Positions 7,984-16,769 of a stretch of 30,712 nt of DNA are shown here, one piece after another. The stretch's first letter is position 1; the number at the start of each line of letters is the position of its first letter. Below the pieces are notes generated by a model. It saw only the letters and a list, made by a program, of their open reading frames with translations, had not been told where the DNA came from and did not search any database. The position numbers and the translations under genes are program-made. Source of the DNA: Aulosira sp. FACHB-615 (GTDB lineage: Bacteria; Cyanobacteriota; Cyanobacteriia; Cyanobacteriales; Nostocaceae); the NCBI RefSeq assembly GCF_014698045.1, contig NZ_JACJSE010000048.1:1-30712 (forward strand). Direction: 5' to 3'.

Positions 7984-10302
7984 TCAAGACAGAAACTCTT
8001 TGATGGTTTGTGCTTCACTCGCTTTGGCTATGGGGATAGACAAAGGTATTTTGTTGGCTGTGGTGAATAAAGATTGTAGTTGATTCAGACTGGGTAAGCT
8101 ACCACATAATAATACTTGGTCGCCAACTTTCAGTTCTGTTTTTTCATCAGGGCGGCGAATAAACTTACCATCTCGTCGCAGTGCTTGGATTTGTAATGGT
8201 TTTTCGTGATTTTTTAAGTCAGCCAGGGTTTTATTCTCAACGAGAGAATCAGCCTCGACTGCTATCCATTGACAAGCACTATTTTCTCCGGGAACAGCTA
8301 TTTTACCTTGGGCAAATTCTTCTAAGGCTGCTAGTTCTTCTGATTCGCCAACCACTAATAAGCGATCGCCTTCCTCTAATTTTGTGAGATTGTTGGGATA
8401 GTCGATTTCTGTGCCATTAGCGCGGCGAATCGCCATCAAGCTGACCCCTGTTAAGTAACGCATATCCGCTTCTTCTAAACTCATACCAATGAGAGGTGAA
8501 GTTGCAGGTAAGGGATACCAGCGCCGATTTAAGTCGCGGGTTGCTTGGTCTAAATCGCGGGAAACCTCAGAAGCAGAACGTTCTGGGCGCAGATCCAAGT
8601 AATGATCGTTGCGGATTTGCTGCATTTCTCGCTGGACGATAAATTGTGAGAAGCCTAGATCGTTTAATAAATAAGTTGCCATTTCTAAGCTTGCTTCAAA
8701 TTCTGGTTGAACAACTTCCCGCGCCCCTAATTGATAAAGCACCTCAATATTTTTGTCTTGGGTGGCGCGAACAACCAAATTTAATTCTGGATGTAATTCT
8801 AAAGCGCGTTTTAAACACAGACGAGTACTCATAGGGTCAGGAAGTGCGATCGCCATTCCTTTCGCATGGTTTACGCCTGCGGTTTCCAAAACGTGAAAAC
8901 TCACACAGTTACCATAAACATAAGCCACACCCGCATCTCGTAACTGCTGAATCCGGCTTTCGGATTGGTCAATGACTACCACAGGTAAGTCATGCTGTTG
9001 CAATAACTTCACCAAATTTTTACCTACCCGCCCATAACCACAAACAACTATATGGTCTTTTACAGGTAATTCTTCCGATACGTCTCTGGCTTCACCTTCT
9101 CCTGCTAAATAAGGTTTCAGCCAAGGCATCGATTCGGCAAAGTTAAACAAAAATGGTAATAGCCGCAGCACAAAAGGAGTCAATATCAGGGTAACGGCTG
9201 TAGTTCCTAAAATGAGTAAATATATACGTCGAGATACCAACCCTAATGCTTGACCTTCACTAGCCAACACAAAGGAAAATTCCCCAATTTGTGCCAGTCC
9301 AAACCCAGCAATTAAAGCTGTTTTCAACGGGTAGCGGAAGAGTTTCACTAAGGGCGTAATAATCAAAAACTTGCCCACAAACACCAACGCCACTAACCCT
9401 AAAATTAATTCCAGATTGTTCCACAAAAACACCGGGTCAATCAACATCCCAATGGCGGCGAAGAACAAACTAGCAAAAATATCTCGTAGCGGTTCTACAT
9501 AAGTTAAGGTTTGGTCGGCGTATTCCACCTCAGAAATCATCAAGCCGGCGACAAACGCCCCCATTTCAATTGATAAGCCCAAATATTCTGTAAGTAGGGC
9601 AATACCTAAACACAAAGCCACTACACCGAGTAAAAATAATTCCCGGCTTTCCGTACGGGCTAACATTCGCAACAATGGCGGTATCAGCCAAATACCAGCC
9701 ACAACTGCCCCAGCCGCAAATAAGCCAATCCGTACCAAGGCTGTGAGTACAGCTACACCAATCACTTCTGCTGGTGCGTGCAGCGCAGGTAAAACAGCCA
9801 GCATTAGCCCTAAAGCTAAGTCCTGTACTACCAAAATCCCCAGCATTACCTGTCCGTGGGGCGTTTCTGTTTCGTTGCGCTCCATCAAGCATTTGAGGAC
9901 AACGGCGGTAGAAGATAAAGAAAGAATTGACCCCAGGAATACACCTTTAGCGGGTAAACTGCCCCAAGCACCCGTTAAGCCACACACCACCACTGTGACT
10001 AAGATTGTCAAGGCGATTTGTAGTCCACCTCCACCAAGAGCGATCGCTTTTACTTTTTTTAATTCAGCAAAAGAAAACTCCACACCCAAGGCAAATAAAA
10101 GGAAGGCTACCCCGAACTGTGCCAAAGTTTCTACTTGAATAACCTCTTTAATCAGTCCTAGCCCCGCAGGCCCGACAACCATTCCGCCGATGAGATACCC
10201 CAATAGTACTGGTTGTCTCAAAAGGGATGCCAACAACCCCCCACAGGCTGCGACTCCCAAAACTAATACTAAATCGACGATTAATCTAAAATCTTCTTGC
10301 AC
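7984..10302 (-). CDS. Kef/CPA2-type cation:proton antiporter with TrkA-N and TrkA-C domains
   Basis: A 772-residue membrane transporter predicted to exchange K+ or Na+ for protons. About 390 N-terminal residues form some 12 membrane helices with CPA2-like segments (GVEFSF, GAFVAGLMIS). A cytosolic Rossmann TrkA-N domain follows (HIVVCGYGRVGKN, glycines around 421-426), which normally binds NAD(H) or a similar nucleotide. Two consecutive TrkA-C domains close the protein (about 600-680 and 695-765). The single-polypeptide antiporter-RCK layout is that of KefB/KefC, with an extra TrkA-C. The start is a GTG at 10302. The gene appears monocistronic. Confidence 0.92.
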   Translation of the reverse strand: MQEDFRLIVDLVLVLGVAACGGLLASLLRQPVLLGYLIGGMVVGPAGLGLIKEVIQVETLAQFGVAFLLFALGVEFSFAELKKVKAIALGGGGLQIALTILVTVVVCGLTGAWGSLPAKGVFLGSILSLSSTAVVLKCLMERNETETPHGQVMLGILVVQDLALGLMLAVLPALHAPAEVIGVAVLTALVRIGLFAAGAVVAGIWLIPPLLRMLARTESRELFLLGVVALCLGIALLTEYLGLSIEMGAFVAGLMISEVEYADQTLTYVEPLRDIFASLFFAAIGMLIDPVFLWNNLELILGLVALVFVGKFLIITPLVKLFRYPLKTALIAGFGLAQIGEFSFVLASEGQALGLVSRRIYLLILGTTAVTLILTPFVLRLLPFLFNFAESMPWLKPYLAGEGEARDVSEELPVKDHIVVCGYGRVGKNLVKLLQQHDLPVVVIDQSESRIQQLRDAGVAYVYGNCVSFHVLETAGVNHAKGMAIALPDPMSTRLCLKRALELHPELNLVVRATQDKNIEVLYQLGAREVVQPEFEASLEMATYLLNDLGFSQFIVQREMQQIRNDHYLDLRPERSASEVSRDLDQATRDLNRRWYPLPATSPLIGMSLEEADMRYLTGVSLMAIRRANGTEIDYPNNLTKLEEGDRLLVVGESEELAALEEFAQGKIAVPGENSACQWIAVEADSLVENKTLADLKNHEKPLQIQALRRDGKFIRRPDEKTELKVGDQVLLCGSLPSLNQLQSLFTTANKIPLSIPIAKASEAQTIKEFLS

Positions 10303-10546
10303 AATCTTTAAAAAGAACTATTAAGACCTGTTAACTTCAGCATACAAATTTTTATCTATCTGGGGGTTAAATTGTTGGCATAGAGGTCACAAAATTTGTG
10401 CTTTCTTCTTCCAGGACTTACACACGAAGATTGTTGCTTGGGATGGGTCTAAGGGTTTGGAATACCTTGAAGACTCAATTTTTCGTTTTCTTGCGTCAGC
10501 CCTCAAGAATCAACCTACATCATTTATGGCTGGTAACGGCTCATAA

Positions 10547-10708
10547 TTAACGCGATGTGCAACTTATTCTTGAAACCCCTCTCCAAACCTCTCCCCTGCA
10601 AGGAGAGAGGCTTTGAATCTTGCCCCCCTTCCCTGTCTGCGACACGCTGCGCGAACGTAGGGAAGGGGTTAGGGGTTAGGTTTGAGAGAAAGTTGCACAC
10701 CACGTTAA
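10547..10708. mobile_element. MITE-like element with 19-bp imperfect terminal inverted repeats
   Basis: The left end TTAACGCGATGTGCAACTT (10547-10565) and the right end (10690-10708, read in reverse complement) match at 17 of 19 positions. There is no coding capacity. The interior holds a second inverted repeat, CCCCTTCCCT (10625-10634) with AGGGAAGGGG (10659-10668). The ends match the insertion-sequence end at 30598-30616. TTAA-rich flanks may be a target duplication. Confidence 0.75.
10635..10658. repeat. 24-nt dispersed repeat nested in the MITE hairpin loop
   Basis: Exactly 24 bases (core TCTGCGACACGCTGCGCGAA) separate the two arms CCCCTTCCCT and AGGGAAGGGG. It belongs to the same family as the repeats at 979-1002 and 30291-30314. 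Confidence 0.7.
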
Positions 10709-10938
10709 TTAAATATTAGAGATACAGTTAATTGCAGCATCTCCACCAGCAGAACCACTTGCTCTGCACTGAATTATCTAGAAAAATGTATAAAAAATCA
10801 CTATTTCTAATTTAATTTCAATAGTTAGCTGAAGAAATCCAACCAGAGAGAGTATTTCTCCGGTAGTGTACTGACGACCGGATGAGTAAAATTTAGGTTT
10901 TATGGCAGTGCATTCAGCTAAAACCTGACTTTGTAAAT

Positions 10939-11088
10939 AGGACTTACGCAAAAAAACGAAAAAATAAGGTTTTAGAACAGGGTGCAGGGGTATGAGGGTG
11001 TAAGGGTGTAAGTATTCAAAACCCTTACACCCCATACCCTTTCACCCATACACCCAATCCCCACAAACAATTTTGGTGCGTAAGTCCT
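10939..11088. mobile_element. MITE-like element, AGGACTTACGC ends, copy 1
   Basis: 150 bp bounded by perfect 11-bp inverted repeats (AGGACTTACGC at 10939-10949, GCGTAAGTCCT at 11078-11088). Inside are GGGTGTA-type heptamers and their complement, so the whole element can fold. A second copy lies inverted at 13371-13505. Confidence 0.8.
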
Positions 11089-11115
11089 GGTAAATACTCT
11101 CTCATCTTTCTAACC

Positions 11116-12720
11116 ATGAAACTTCTACATTACAAACAAGAATATATCTGGCTAAAAGTTCTTGTTATTTCTATCTTGTTTTTAGGAATTTATTTCCGGT
11201 TTATTAACCTTGATGGCAAAGTTTATTGGAATGATGAAGTTTATACCTCATTATGGCTTTCTGGTCATCCCAGTACAGAAATTGTTGACAAATTTTATCA
11301 TGGTGAAATTGTTAATGTTGGCATGTTAAAACAATATCAACAAATAAATCCAGCCCAAGGTGTCAGTAGTGCAATTACGCGGCTGGCTATAGAAGATTCT
11401 CAACATCCACCACTGTATTATATTTTGGCGTGGTTTTGGTCAGCTTGGTTTGGTAATTCGGTCGCTGTAATTAGGAGTTTATCTGCCCTTATTAGTGTGC
11501 TTTCTTTAGTCAGCGTATATTATTTATGCCGAGAAATATTTACATCATCTTTAACAAGATGGATAACTGTTTCACTGATAGCCATATCGCCGTTTCATTT
11601 ATTATATGCTCAGGAAGCTAGAGAATATAGTTTATGGACGTTAACTATTATTATTGCTAACTACACAATTCTCTTAGCTTTAAGAAAAAAAACATTGCTT
11701 AGTTGGGTTATTTATACAATTTCCCTAATTTTGAGTTTTTACACATTTTTATTCTCAATTTTTGTGGTGCTTGGTCATGGTATTTATATATTAGGTATTA
11801 ATGGGTTCAAAAAAACTCCGTCATTAATTGCTTATTTATTATCTGTCACAGCTGCTATTGTCGCTTTTATTCCTTGGCTGATAGTTATTTATCAAGGTAA
11901 AATCTCTGGCAGAATTCAAAGGTTAGATTGGATAACAGAAGCGACGAGTTTACCCGCCTTCATTGGGAGATGGTTGCTAAATATCACGCGAATTTTTCTT
12001 GATTGGGTAATTATTAATGAAAATACACCATTTAAAACAATAATTTGGTTGATACCATTTACGTTAGCCTTGATAGTTTTGATTGGTTATGGACTTTACT
12101 ATCTCTATTGTTCAACGCCTAAAACTACTTGGTTATTCATATTTACTTTAACTTTAACAACAGCCATAAGCTTAATAATTCCCGATGTTATCTTTGGCGG
12201 GAGGCGTTCAGTAGTTGTGAGATATCTCATACCAACATTTTTAGGAATACAATTAACAGTTGCCCATCTTTTAGCCAGTAAGTTAGTCGCCATTCAAAGC
12301 ATAAAATGGCAAAATATCTGGAGATTAATTACGATTTTTATCATTTCCTGTGGGGTGATATCTGGTGTAATTATTTCTTCGGCTGATATTTGGTGGAATA
12401 AAGGTACGGCAAATAATTTAAGATTAAATCAAGTTGCTGAGGTGATCAATCAAACTTCTCAGCCTTTATTAGTAAGTGATGCTAAATTCCCCTCTATTTT
12501 AGGATTAACTCATATAGTCAATGCCGATGTGAATTTTCAGCTAACTACTCAGCCTCAAAATTTGGTCATTTCTCAAGTAAAAGACAATCTATTTTTGTTC
12601 TACCCATCAAGAAATTTACGCCTATATTTGAGTGTTAACTATAATCTAGAACCTATTTATATAGGAAAAAAGCAAGTTTTTGGTTTATGGAAAATCCAAG
12701 CGGTTAATCAGCGCAATTAA
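11116..12720 (+). CDS. GT39/PMT-like polytopic glycosyltransferase
   Basis: A 534-residue membrane protein with about 10-11 hydrophobic helices. An acidic pair in the first external loop (WNDEVYT, Asp40-Glu41) sits where GT-C enzymes of the ArnT/PMT type carry their catalytic DE. The following loop has the typical SQHPPLYY segment. Such enzymes move sugars from polyprenyl-phosphate carriers to lipids, glycans or proteins on the outer face of the inner membrane. The substrate cannot be read from the sequence. The ATG is only 27 bp from a MITE, so the promoter may lie in or behind the element. Its 3' end overlaps the convergent TetR gene by 17 bp. Strong AT-richness is shared with the region and is no proof of transfer. 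Confidence 0.82.
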   Translation: MKLLHYKQEYIWLKVLVISILFLGIYFRFINLDGKVYWNDEVYTSLWLSGHPSTEIVDKFYHGEIVNVGMLKQYQQINPAQGVSSAITRLAIEDSQHPPLYYILAWFWSAWFGNSVAVIRSLSALISVLSLVSVYYLCREIFTSSLTRWITVSLIAISPFHLLYAQEAREYSLWTLTIIIANYTILLALRKKTLLSWVIYTISLILSFYTFLFSIFVVLGHGIYILGINGFKKTPSLIAYLLSVTAAIVAFIPWLIVIYQGKISGRIQRLDWITEATSLPAFIGRWLLNITRIFLDWVIINENTPFKTIIWLIPFTLALIVLIGYGLYYLYCSTPKTTWLFIFTLTLTTAISLIIPDVIFGGRRSVVVRYLIPTFLGIQLTVAHLLASKLVAIQSIKWQNIWRLITIFIISCGVISGVIISSADIWWNKGTANNLRLNQVAEVINQTSQPLLVSDAKFPSILGLTHIVNADVNFQLTTQPQNLVISQVKDNLFLFYPSRNLRLYLSVNYNLEPIYIGKKQVFGLWKIQAVNQRN

Positions 12721-13321
12721 CAATGAGGTGGGTTAAGGCATCAATCAAGCGATCGCTCTCCATTGGCATAATATTCTTACCGTGCATAATCTCTTGGGTC
12801 ATCACAAAATGCACCAGTGAACCAATGAGTATCCTGGCTGTGGCTTCTGGGTCAGGGATGTTTAATTCCGAACATGACGCTAAATATTTACTGATAGTCT
12901 CAATTGCGGGTTTGGCAATACTCGCAATAAATACCTGGGCCAATTCTGGGAAACGCGCCGACTCTCCCATTAACAGCCTCTCAAATGCTTGATATTCTTG
13001 GTCATTCACCATTTGGTCTAAAGCAGTTTTGGCTAACCGCCGCAGCACAATATAAGGTTCCCCTTGGAGGGGTTGAGTACCTAAAATTGAATGAAACCGC
13101 TTTCTTGCCAATTTTTCGATTAATGCCCGAAATAAACCTTCTTTATCTTGAAAATGACTGTATACCGTGGCTTTTGAAACGTTGGCGGCTTCTGCTACCT
13201 TATCCATACTCGTAGCCGCGTAGCCGTGGGCGAGAAACTCCTGCATTGCCCCTTGGAGGATCTTTTCGACTTTTTCTGTGGAATTGGAACGGTCTATTTC
13301 TCCCGCTTTTGGGCGTGCCAT
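12704..13321 (-). CDS. TetR-family transcriptional repressor (probably of the DevBCA-type exporter)
   Basis: 205 residues. The N-terminal helix-turn-helix lies at about residues 33-65 (TSMDKVAEAANVSKATVYSHFQDKEGLF), followed by an all-helical ligand domain. An Arg/Lys-rich leader (ARPKAGEIDRSN) precedes the DNA-binding domain, as in AcrR-like members. It is divergent from the HlyD-type gene at 13915, a standard arrangement for an efflux repressor and its target, and a palindrome sits in the promoter in between. The inducer is unknown. A MITE separates the gene from that promoter region. The 3' end overlaps the glycosyltransferase gene. Confidence 0.9.
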   Translation of the reverse strand: MARPKAGEIDRSNSTEKVEKILQGAMQEFLAHGYAATSMDKVAEAANVSKATVYSHFQDKEGLFRALIEKLARKRFHSILGTQPLQGEPYIVLRRLAKTALDQMVNDQEYQAFERLLMGESARFPELAQVFIASIAKPAIETISKYLASCSELNIPDPEATARILIGSLVHFVMTQEIMHGKNIMPMESDRLIDALTHLIVNCAD

Positions 13322-13370
13322 GTTGCAATATTCCTGATTTTGTAATCGTTCTCAAGATTTTCTGTAGCCC

Positions 13371-13505
13371 AGGACTGACGCACCAAAATTGTCTGTGGAG
13401 GTTGGATGAAGGGGTGTAAGGGTTTTGAATACTTTCACCCTTACACTCTCATACCCCTGCACCCGTTACTAAAACCTTATTTTTTCGTTTTTTTGCGTAA
13501 GTCCT
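13371..13505. mobile_element. MITE-like element, copy 2, inverted relative to copy 1
   Basis: 135 bp with ends AGGACTGACGC (one mismatch) and GCGTAAGTCCT. Its reverse complement follows the element at 10939-11088 nearly base for base, including the A-rich stretch next to one end and the CAATTTTGGTGCGT stretch next to the other, minus about 15 internal bases. More GGGTGTA-type heptamers lie just outside (13507-13545 and 13767-13790). Confidence 0.8.
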
Positions 13506-13644
13506 AACATACACCCCTTCACCCTTACACCCTCCCTCACACCCTTGATTTTTCCTCTCACTGCTGAAGTCCTGTAGCTGTAACACCTGATTCGGAAGTA
13601 AGTTTAGCAATGCTCTTAAATAGTAAATACTTTTTCGCGATCGC

Positions 13645-13699
13645 TTGACTAAACTACTCGGTTTAGTATAATCCTAATTATATAACTATACGGTTTAGT
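13645..13699 (+). promoter_or_regulatory. Sigma-70-type promoter with embedded TetR-like operator
   Basis: TTGACT (13645-13650), a 16-base spacer and TATAAT (13667-13672) form a near-consensus promoter facing the HlyD-type gene. A perfect 7-bp inverted repeat, ACTAAAC-N6-GTTTAGT (13648-13667), fills the spacer. The right half-site CGGTTTAGT recurs at 13691-13699 after the -10 box, exactly 32 bp on, with a degenerate left arm. A repressor bound here would block RNA polymerase; the divergent TetR protein is the obvious candidate (inference). Confidence 0.7.
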
Positions 13700-13914
13700 T
13701 TTATATTTCCCGCTTCATTGTTCTTGAATAACCGTTGAGCATCTACATCAGGTTTTACATAGATAAGGGTGTAAGGGTATGAGGGTGTAGGTGTGATTTT
13801 ACACCTCTATATTCTTTTCAATATCCAATCACTGGATTATGACATTTACCAAAACTCTATTTTGCCACCGGAATTTGAATCAACCAATTGGAATGGTTTC
13901 AAAGGTATGCTATC

Positions 13915-15111
13915 GTGCAGAACTCAAAGCTAGGCAGACCGATATCTCGTCAGTTAATTTTCCGTCCACCTTTTTTGATAGCGACTATTGTATCTTTAAC
14001 TGTAATTGGCAGCAGTATTTTTACTGTGTTGAAATTTCGGGAAGTTGCTAATCAAAAAGCGCAAAGTTCATCTGTGCTGTTACCAGAAATCAAAACAGTC
14101 ACAGCTTTAGGGCGAATTGAACCAAAAGGAAAACTGATAAAACTCTCCGCCTCGACATCAACAGAAGTTAGTCGAGTCGAACAATTATTAATTAATGAAG
14201 GGGATAAGGTAAAAGCAGGGCAAATAATTGCCATTTTAGATAATCGCGATCGCTTAGAAGCCGCATATAAAGAAGCACAAGAACAAGTAAAAGTTGCCCA
14301 AGCAAACCTAAATCGTACCAAAACAGGCGCAAAACGCGGAGAAATTGCCGCCCAAACTGCGAAAATTGCCCGCCTCCAAGCCGAACGTCAAGGTGATATT
14401 GCTGCTCAAGTCGCCACTGTTTCCCGCTTACAAGCCGAAGTCGCCAACGCTGTTATTGAAAACAATCGTTATCAAATTCTGTTTAAAGAAGGTGCAATTT
14501 CCGTTTCCCAACGGGATAGCAAAAGTTTAAGTTTAGAAACAGCCCAAAAAAGCCTCCAGGAAGCCCAAGCTCAGTTAAAACGCATTCAAGCAGCGAGTGA
14601 ACAGCAACTTCAAGAAGCCGCAGCTACATTAGACCAAATTACCGAAGTGCCGCAAGTCGATGTAGAAGCCGCCCAAGCCGAAGTCAACCGCGCCATCGCA
14701 GCGATGAATCGGGCTAAGGTAAATTTACAACAAGCTTACGTGCGATCGCTCCAAGATGGTCAAGTGATTGAAATTCACGCCCAGCCAGGGGAATTAATTG
14801 GTAATGATGGCATTGCGGATATTGGACAAACTAGCCAAATGTATGTCGTCGCCGAAGTTTACGAAAGCGATATCGGTAAAGTCAGCCCAGGACAAAAAGT
14901 CCAAATCGTTGGTGATTTTCTACCCATTGAATTGCAAGGAACCGTAGAACGCAAAGGCTTACAAGTGCGGCGACAAAATCTCGTGAATACTGATCCTCTG
15001 AGTAACATTGATAACCGAATCGTAGAAGTACATATCCGACTCGATAAAACATCTACTCAAAAAGCAGCCACCCTCAGCAATATGCAGGTGAAAGTGGTGA
15101 TTCAAATTTGA
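13915..15111 (+). CDS. DevB/HlyD-type membrane fusion (periplasmic adaptor) protein
   Basis: Links an inner-membrane ABC exporter to a TolC-like outer-membrane channel. One N-terminal membrane anchor (LIATIVSLTVIGSSIFTVL) is followed by a first lipoyl half (VTALGRIEPKGKLIKLS), a long Ala/Gln-rich helical hairpin and the second lipoyl/beta-barrel part (YVRSLQDGQVIEIHAQPGELI, GKVSPGQKVQIVGD). This order and the GRIEP motif are typical of DevB, the adaptor of the heterocyst glycolipid exporter DevBCA-HgdD. The frame opens at TTG 13888, but GTG 13915 has AAAGG nine bases upstream and fits the family length better. It starts the devBCA-like set, 52 bp before devC. No tolC/hgdD gene is in the window. 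Whether it exports glycolipid is unknown, since Nostocales carry several DevBCA paralogues. Confidence 0.88.
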   Translation: MQNSKLGRPISRQLIFRPPFLIATIVSLTVIGSSIFTVLKFREVANQKAQSSSVLLPEIKTVTALGRIEPKGKLIKLSASTSTEVSRVEQLLINEGDKVKAGQIIAILDNRDRLEAAYKEAQEQVKVAQANLNRTKTGAKRGEIAAQTAKIARLQAERQGDIAAQVATVSRLQAEVANAVIENNRYQILFKEGAISVSQRDSKSLSLETAQKSLQEAQAQLKRIQAASEQQLQEAAATLDQITEVPQVDVEAAQAEVNRAIAAMNRAKVNLQQAYVRSLQDGQVIEIHAQPGELIGNDGIADIGQTSQMYVVAEVYESDIGKVSPGQKVQIVGDFLPIELQGTVERKGLQVRRQNLVNTDPLSNIDNRIVEVHIRLDKTSTQKAATLSNMQVKVVIQI

Positions 15112-15163
15112 GGAGGCAGGAGGGTAATTTATTACTTAACTCTTATTACTCAGCACTTAATTT

Positions 15164-16339
15164 ATGATGGGAATAATCAAACACATTCAGCGACGCACAC
15201 CTTTGGGATGGCTGCAACTGAGTCATGAAAAAAGTCGGCTGTTAGTAGCATTATCAGGTATTGCCTTTGCGGATGTGCTGATGTTTATGCAGCTTGGCTT
15301 TGAGAGGGCATTGTATGACAGTAATACAAGACTGCATCGCAGTTTAAAAGCCGATATTGTATTACTGAGTCCTCAAGCCCGTAACTTGCAAAGTATGTCT
15401 TCGTTTTCGCGGCGACGCTTGTATCAAGCGATGGATGTACCAGGAGTTGAGTCAGCCGAACCAATGTATTTCAGTAACAGTATTTGGAAGAATCCCCAAA
15501 CGCGCCGTGAGACGGGGGTGTTAGTCATTGGGTTTAATCCTAATAAGCCGGTGTTTGATTTACCCGATGTCAACCAACAATTACAAACCATCGCCTTACC
15601 TGATAACGTACTATTTGACCGTGGTGCAAGAGGTGATTATCAAAAAGCGATCGCCCAAATTGATCAAGGTAAAATTCTCACTACAGAAATGGAACGACGC
15701 ACAATTAGAATTAGTGGATTGTTCCAAGTTGGTGCGTCTTTTGGGGCAGATGGTAGCTTGATGACTAGCGACCAAAACTTTTTGCGGATATTTCCTCGCC
15801 GCCAGTCCAGTAGTATTAGTTTGGGTTTAATTAAAGTCAAACCTGGCTATGAACCAAAACAAGTAGCAATGGCTTTGAAATCACACTTGAGAGATGATGT
15901 CAAAGTGTTAACTCATGCCGAATTTATTGAGTTTGAAAATAACTTTTGGCGAACCAACTCACCCATTGGGTTTATTTTTAGTCTGGGTGTATCAATGGGG
16001 TTTGTAGTGGGGGTAATTATTGTTTACCAAGTTCTTTCTGCTGATGTGAATGCTCATATCAGAGAATATGCCACATTTAAAGCCATTGGCTACCGCAATT
16101 ACTATTTACTTGGTGTCATTTTTGAAGAGGCATTAATTTTAGCATTACTTGGTTTTCTTCCGGGAGTTGTCGTGTCTTTAGGACTTTATCAACTAACTCG
16201 CGCTGCTACAAATCTGCCAATGTATATGACTTTAATGCGGGGATTACAAGTAATAATTCTCACTTTTATTATGTGTGCAATTTCAGGGGCGATCGCTACT
16301 CGTAAACTCCAATCTGCCGACCCTGCGGATATGTTTTAA
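15164..16339 (+). CDS. DevC-type ABC exporter permease (FtsX/MacB fold)
   Basis: 391 residues. An N-terminal helix (LLVALSGIAFADVLMFMQLGF, about 26-46) carries the DevC-typical sequence. A large periplasmic domain (about 50-260) and three C-terminal helices (about 267-290, 317-340 and 355-380) follow, giving the four-helix FtsX/MacB topology. It works with the adaptor upstream and the ATPase at 18215. Two ATGs stand in a row at the start. The gap to devB contains a fragment of the ACTCAGC heptamer. Normally devA follows devC closely, but here about 1.9 kb of other genes lie between them. Confidence 0.9.
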   Translation: MMGIIKHIQRRTPLGWLQLSHEKSRLLVALSGIAFADVLMFMQLGFERALYDSNTRLHRSLKADIVLLSPQARNLQSMSSFSRRRLYQAMDVPGVESAEPMYFSNSIWKNPQTRRETGVLVIGFNPNKPVFDLPDVNQQLQTIALPDNVLFDRGARGDYQKAIAQIDQGKILTTEMERRTIRISGLFQVGASFGADGSLMTSDQNFLRIFPRRQSSSISLGLIKVKPGYEPKQVAMALKSHLRDDVKVLTHAEFIEFENNFWRTNSPIGFIFSLGVSMGFVVGVIIVYQVLSADVNAHIREYATFKAIGYRNYYLLGVIFEEALILALLGFLPGVVVSLGLYQLTRAATNLPMYMTLMRGLQVIILTFIMCAISGAIATRKLQSADPADMF

Positions 16340-16769
16340 AAGCCAAGCAATTGCATGATAATATTAGTTATCTAGTGATTTTCAAGCCCAAATGATGGAG
16401 AATATTCACTTAATTTGCGTTCCCTTACTCAATTTTTAAACTTTATACTTGTTTATGAATATAGCGGTTCTCATTCTGGTGAGGTACTATAGCAATCCTA
16501 AATCACTTGTGTAATCCTCTGTCTTCTCCTTCTTTGTGTCCTTTGCGTCCTTTGCGGTTTGTTAAAAAGGAAATTTCTCACGACTCAGACAGGATTGCTA
16601 TAACAAGAATAATTAACCGCAGATGGACGCGGATGTAGACGCGCAAGCGGCTTGCCGCAGGCTACGCAGATGGAAACAGATAACTTCGTACCTCAGTAGA
16701 CTAGAAAACACTATAAAGATTGAGTAGGCTATGTTAAATCTATGTAATAATTTGAGCATTTGAGAGATT
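16340..16769. other. Repeat-filled gap after devC
   Basis: 430 bp with no gene. It holds a MITE at 16488-16602 and a GC-rich palindromic patch at about 16640-16675 (GCGCAAGCGGCTTGCC and its surroundings) of the kind widely dispersed in Nostocales. Confidence 0.6.
16488..16602. mobile_element. MITE-like element, TATAGCAATCCT ends
   Basis: 115 bp bounded by perfect 12-bp inverted repeats, TATAGCAATCCT (16488-16499) and AGGATTGCTATA (16591-16602). There is no coding capacity. The TA at each tip fits insertion at TA, as for IS630/Tc1-type elements (inference). A related end stands at 18133-18150. Confidence 0.75.

Larger units (their letters stand above)
10303..11115. other. Repeat-rich intergenic region
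   Basis: This 0.8-kb gap contains two MITE-like elements (10547-10708 and 10939-11088). The remaining sequence has no convincing gene; a short open frame on the minus strand at 10778-11035 runs through the second MITE. Promoters for the antiporter and the glycosyltransferase should lie at the two edges, but I cannot pinpoint them. Confidence 0.6.

Noticed and set aside
9743..10138. 131-codon + strand frame inside the antiporter gene
   Set aside because: Antisense to conserved membrane helices of the antiporter; no sign of its own function.
13839..14051. 70-codon frame at the start of the devB-like gene
   Set aside because: Out of frame with the conserved adaptor protein and without recognisable sequence.
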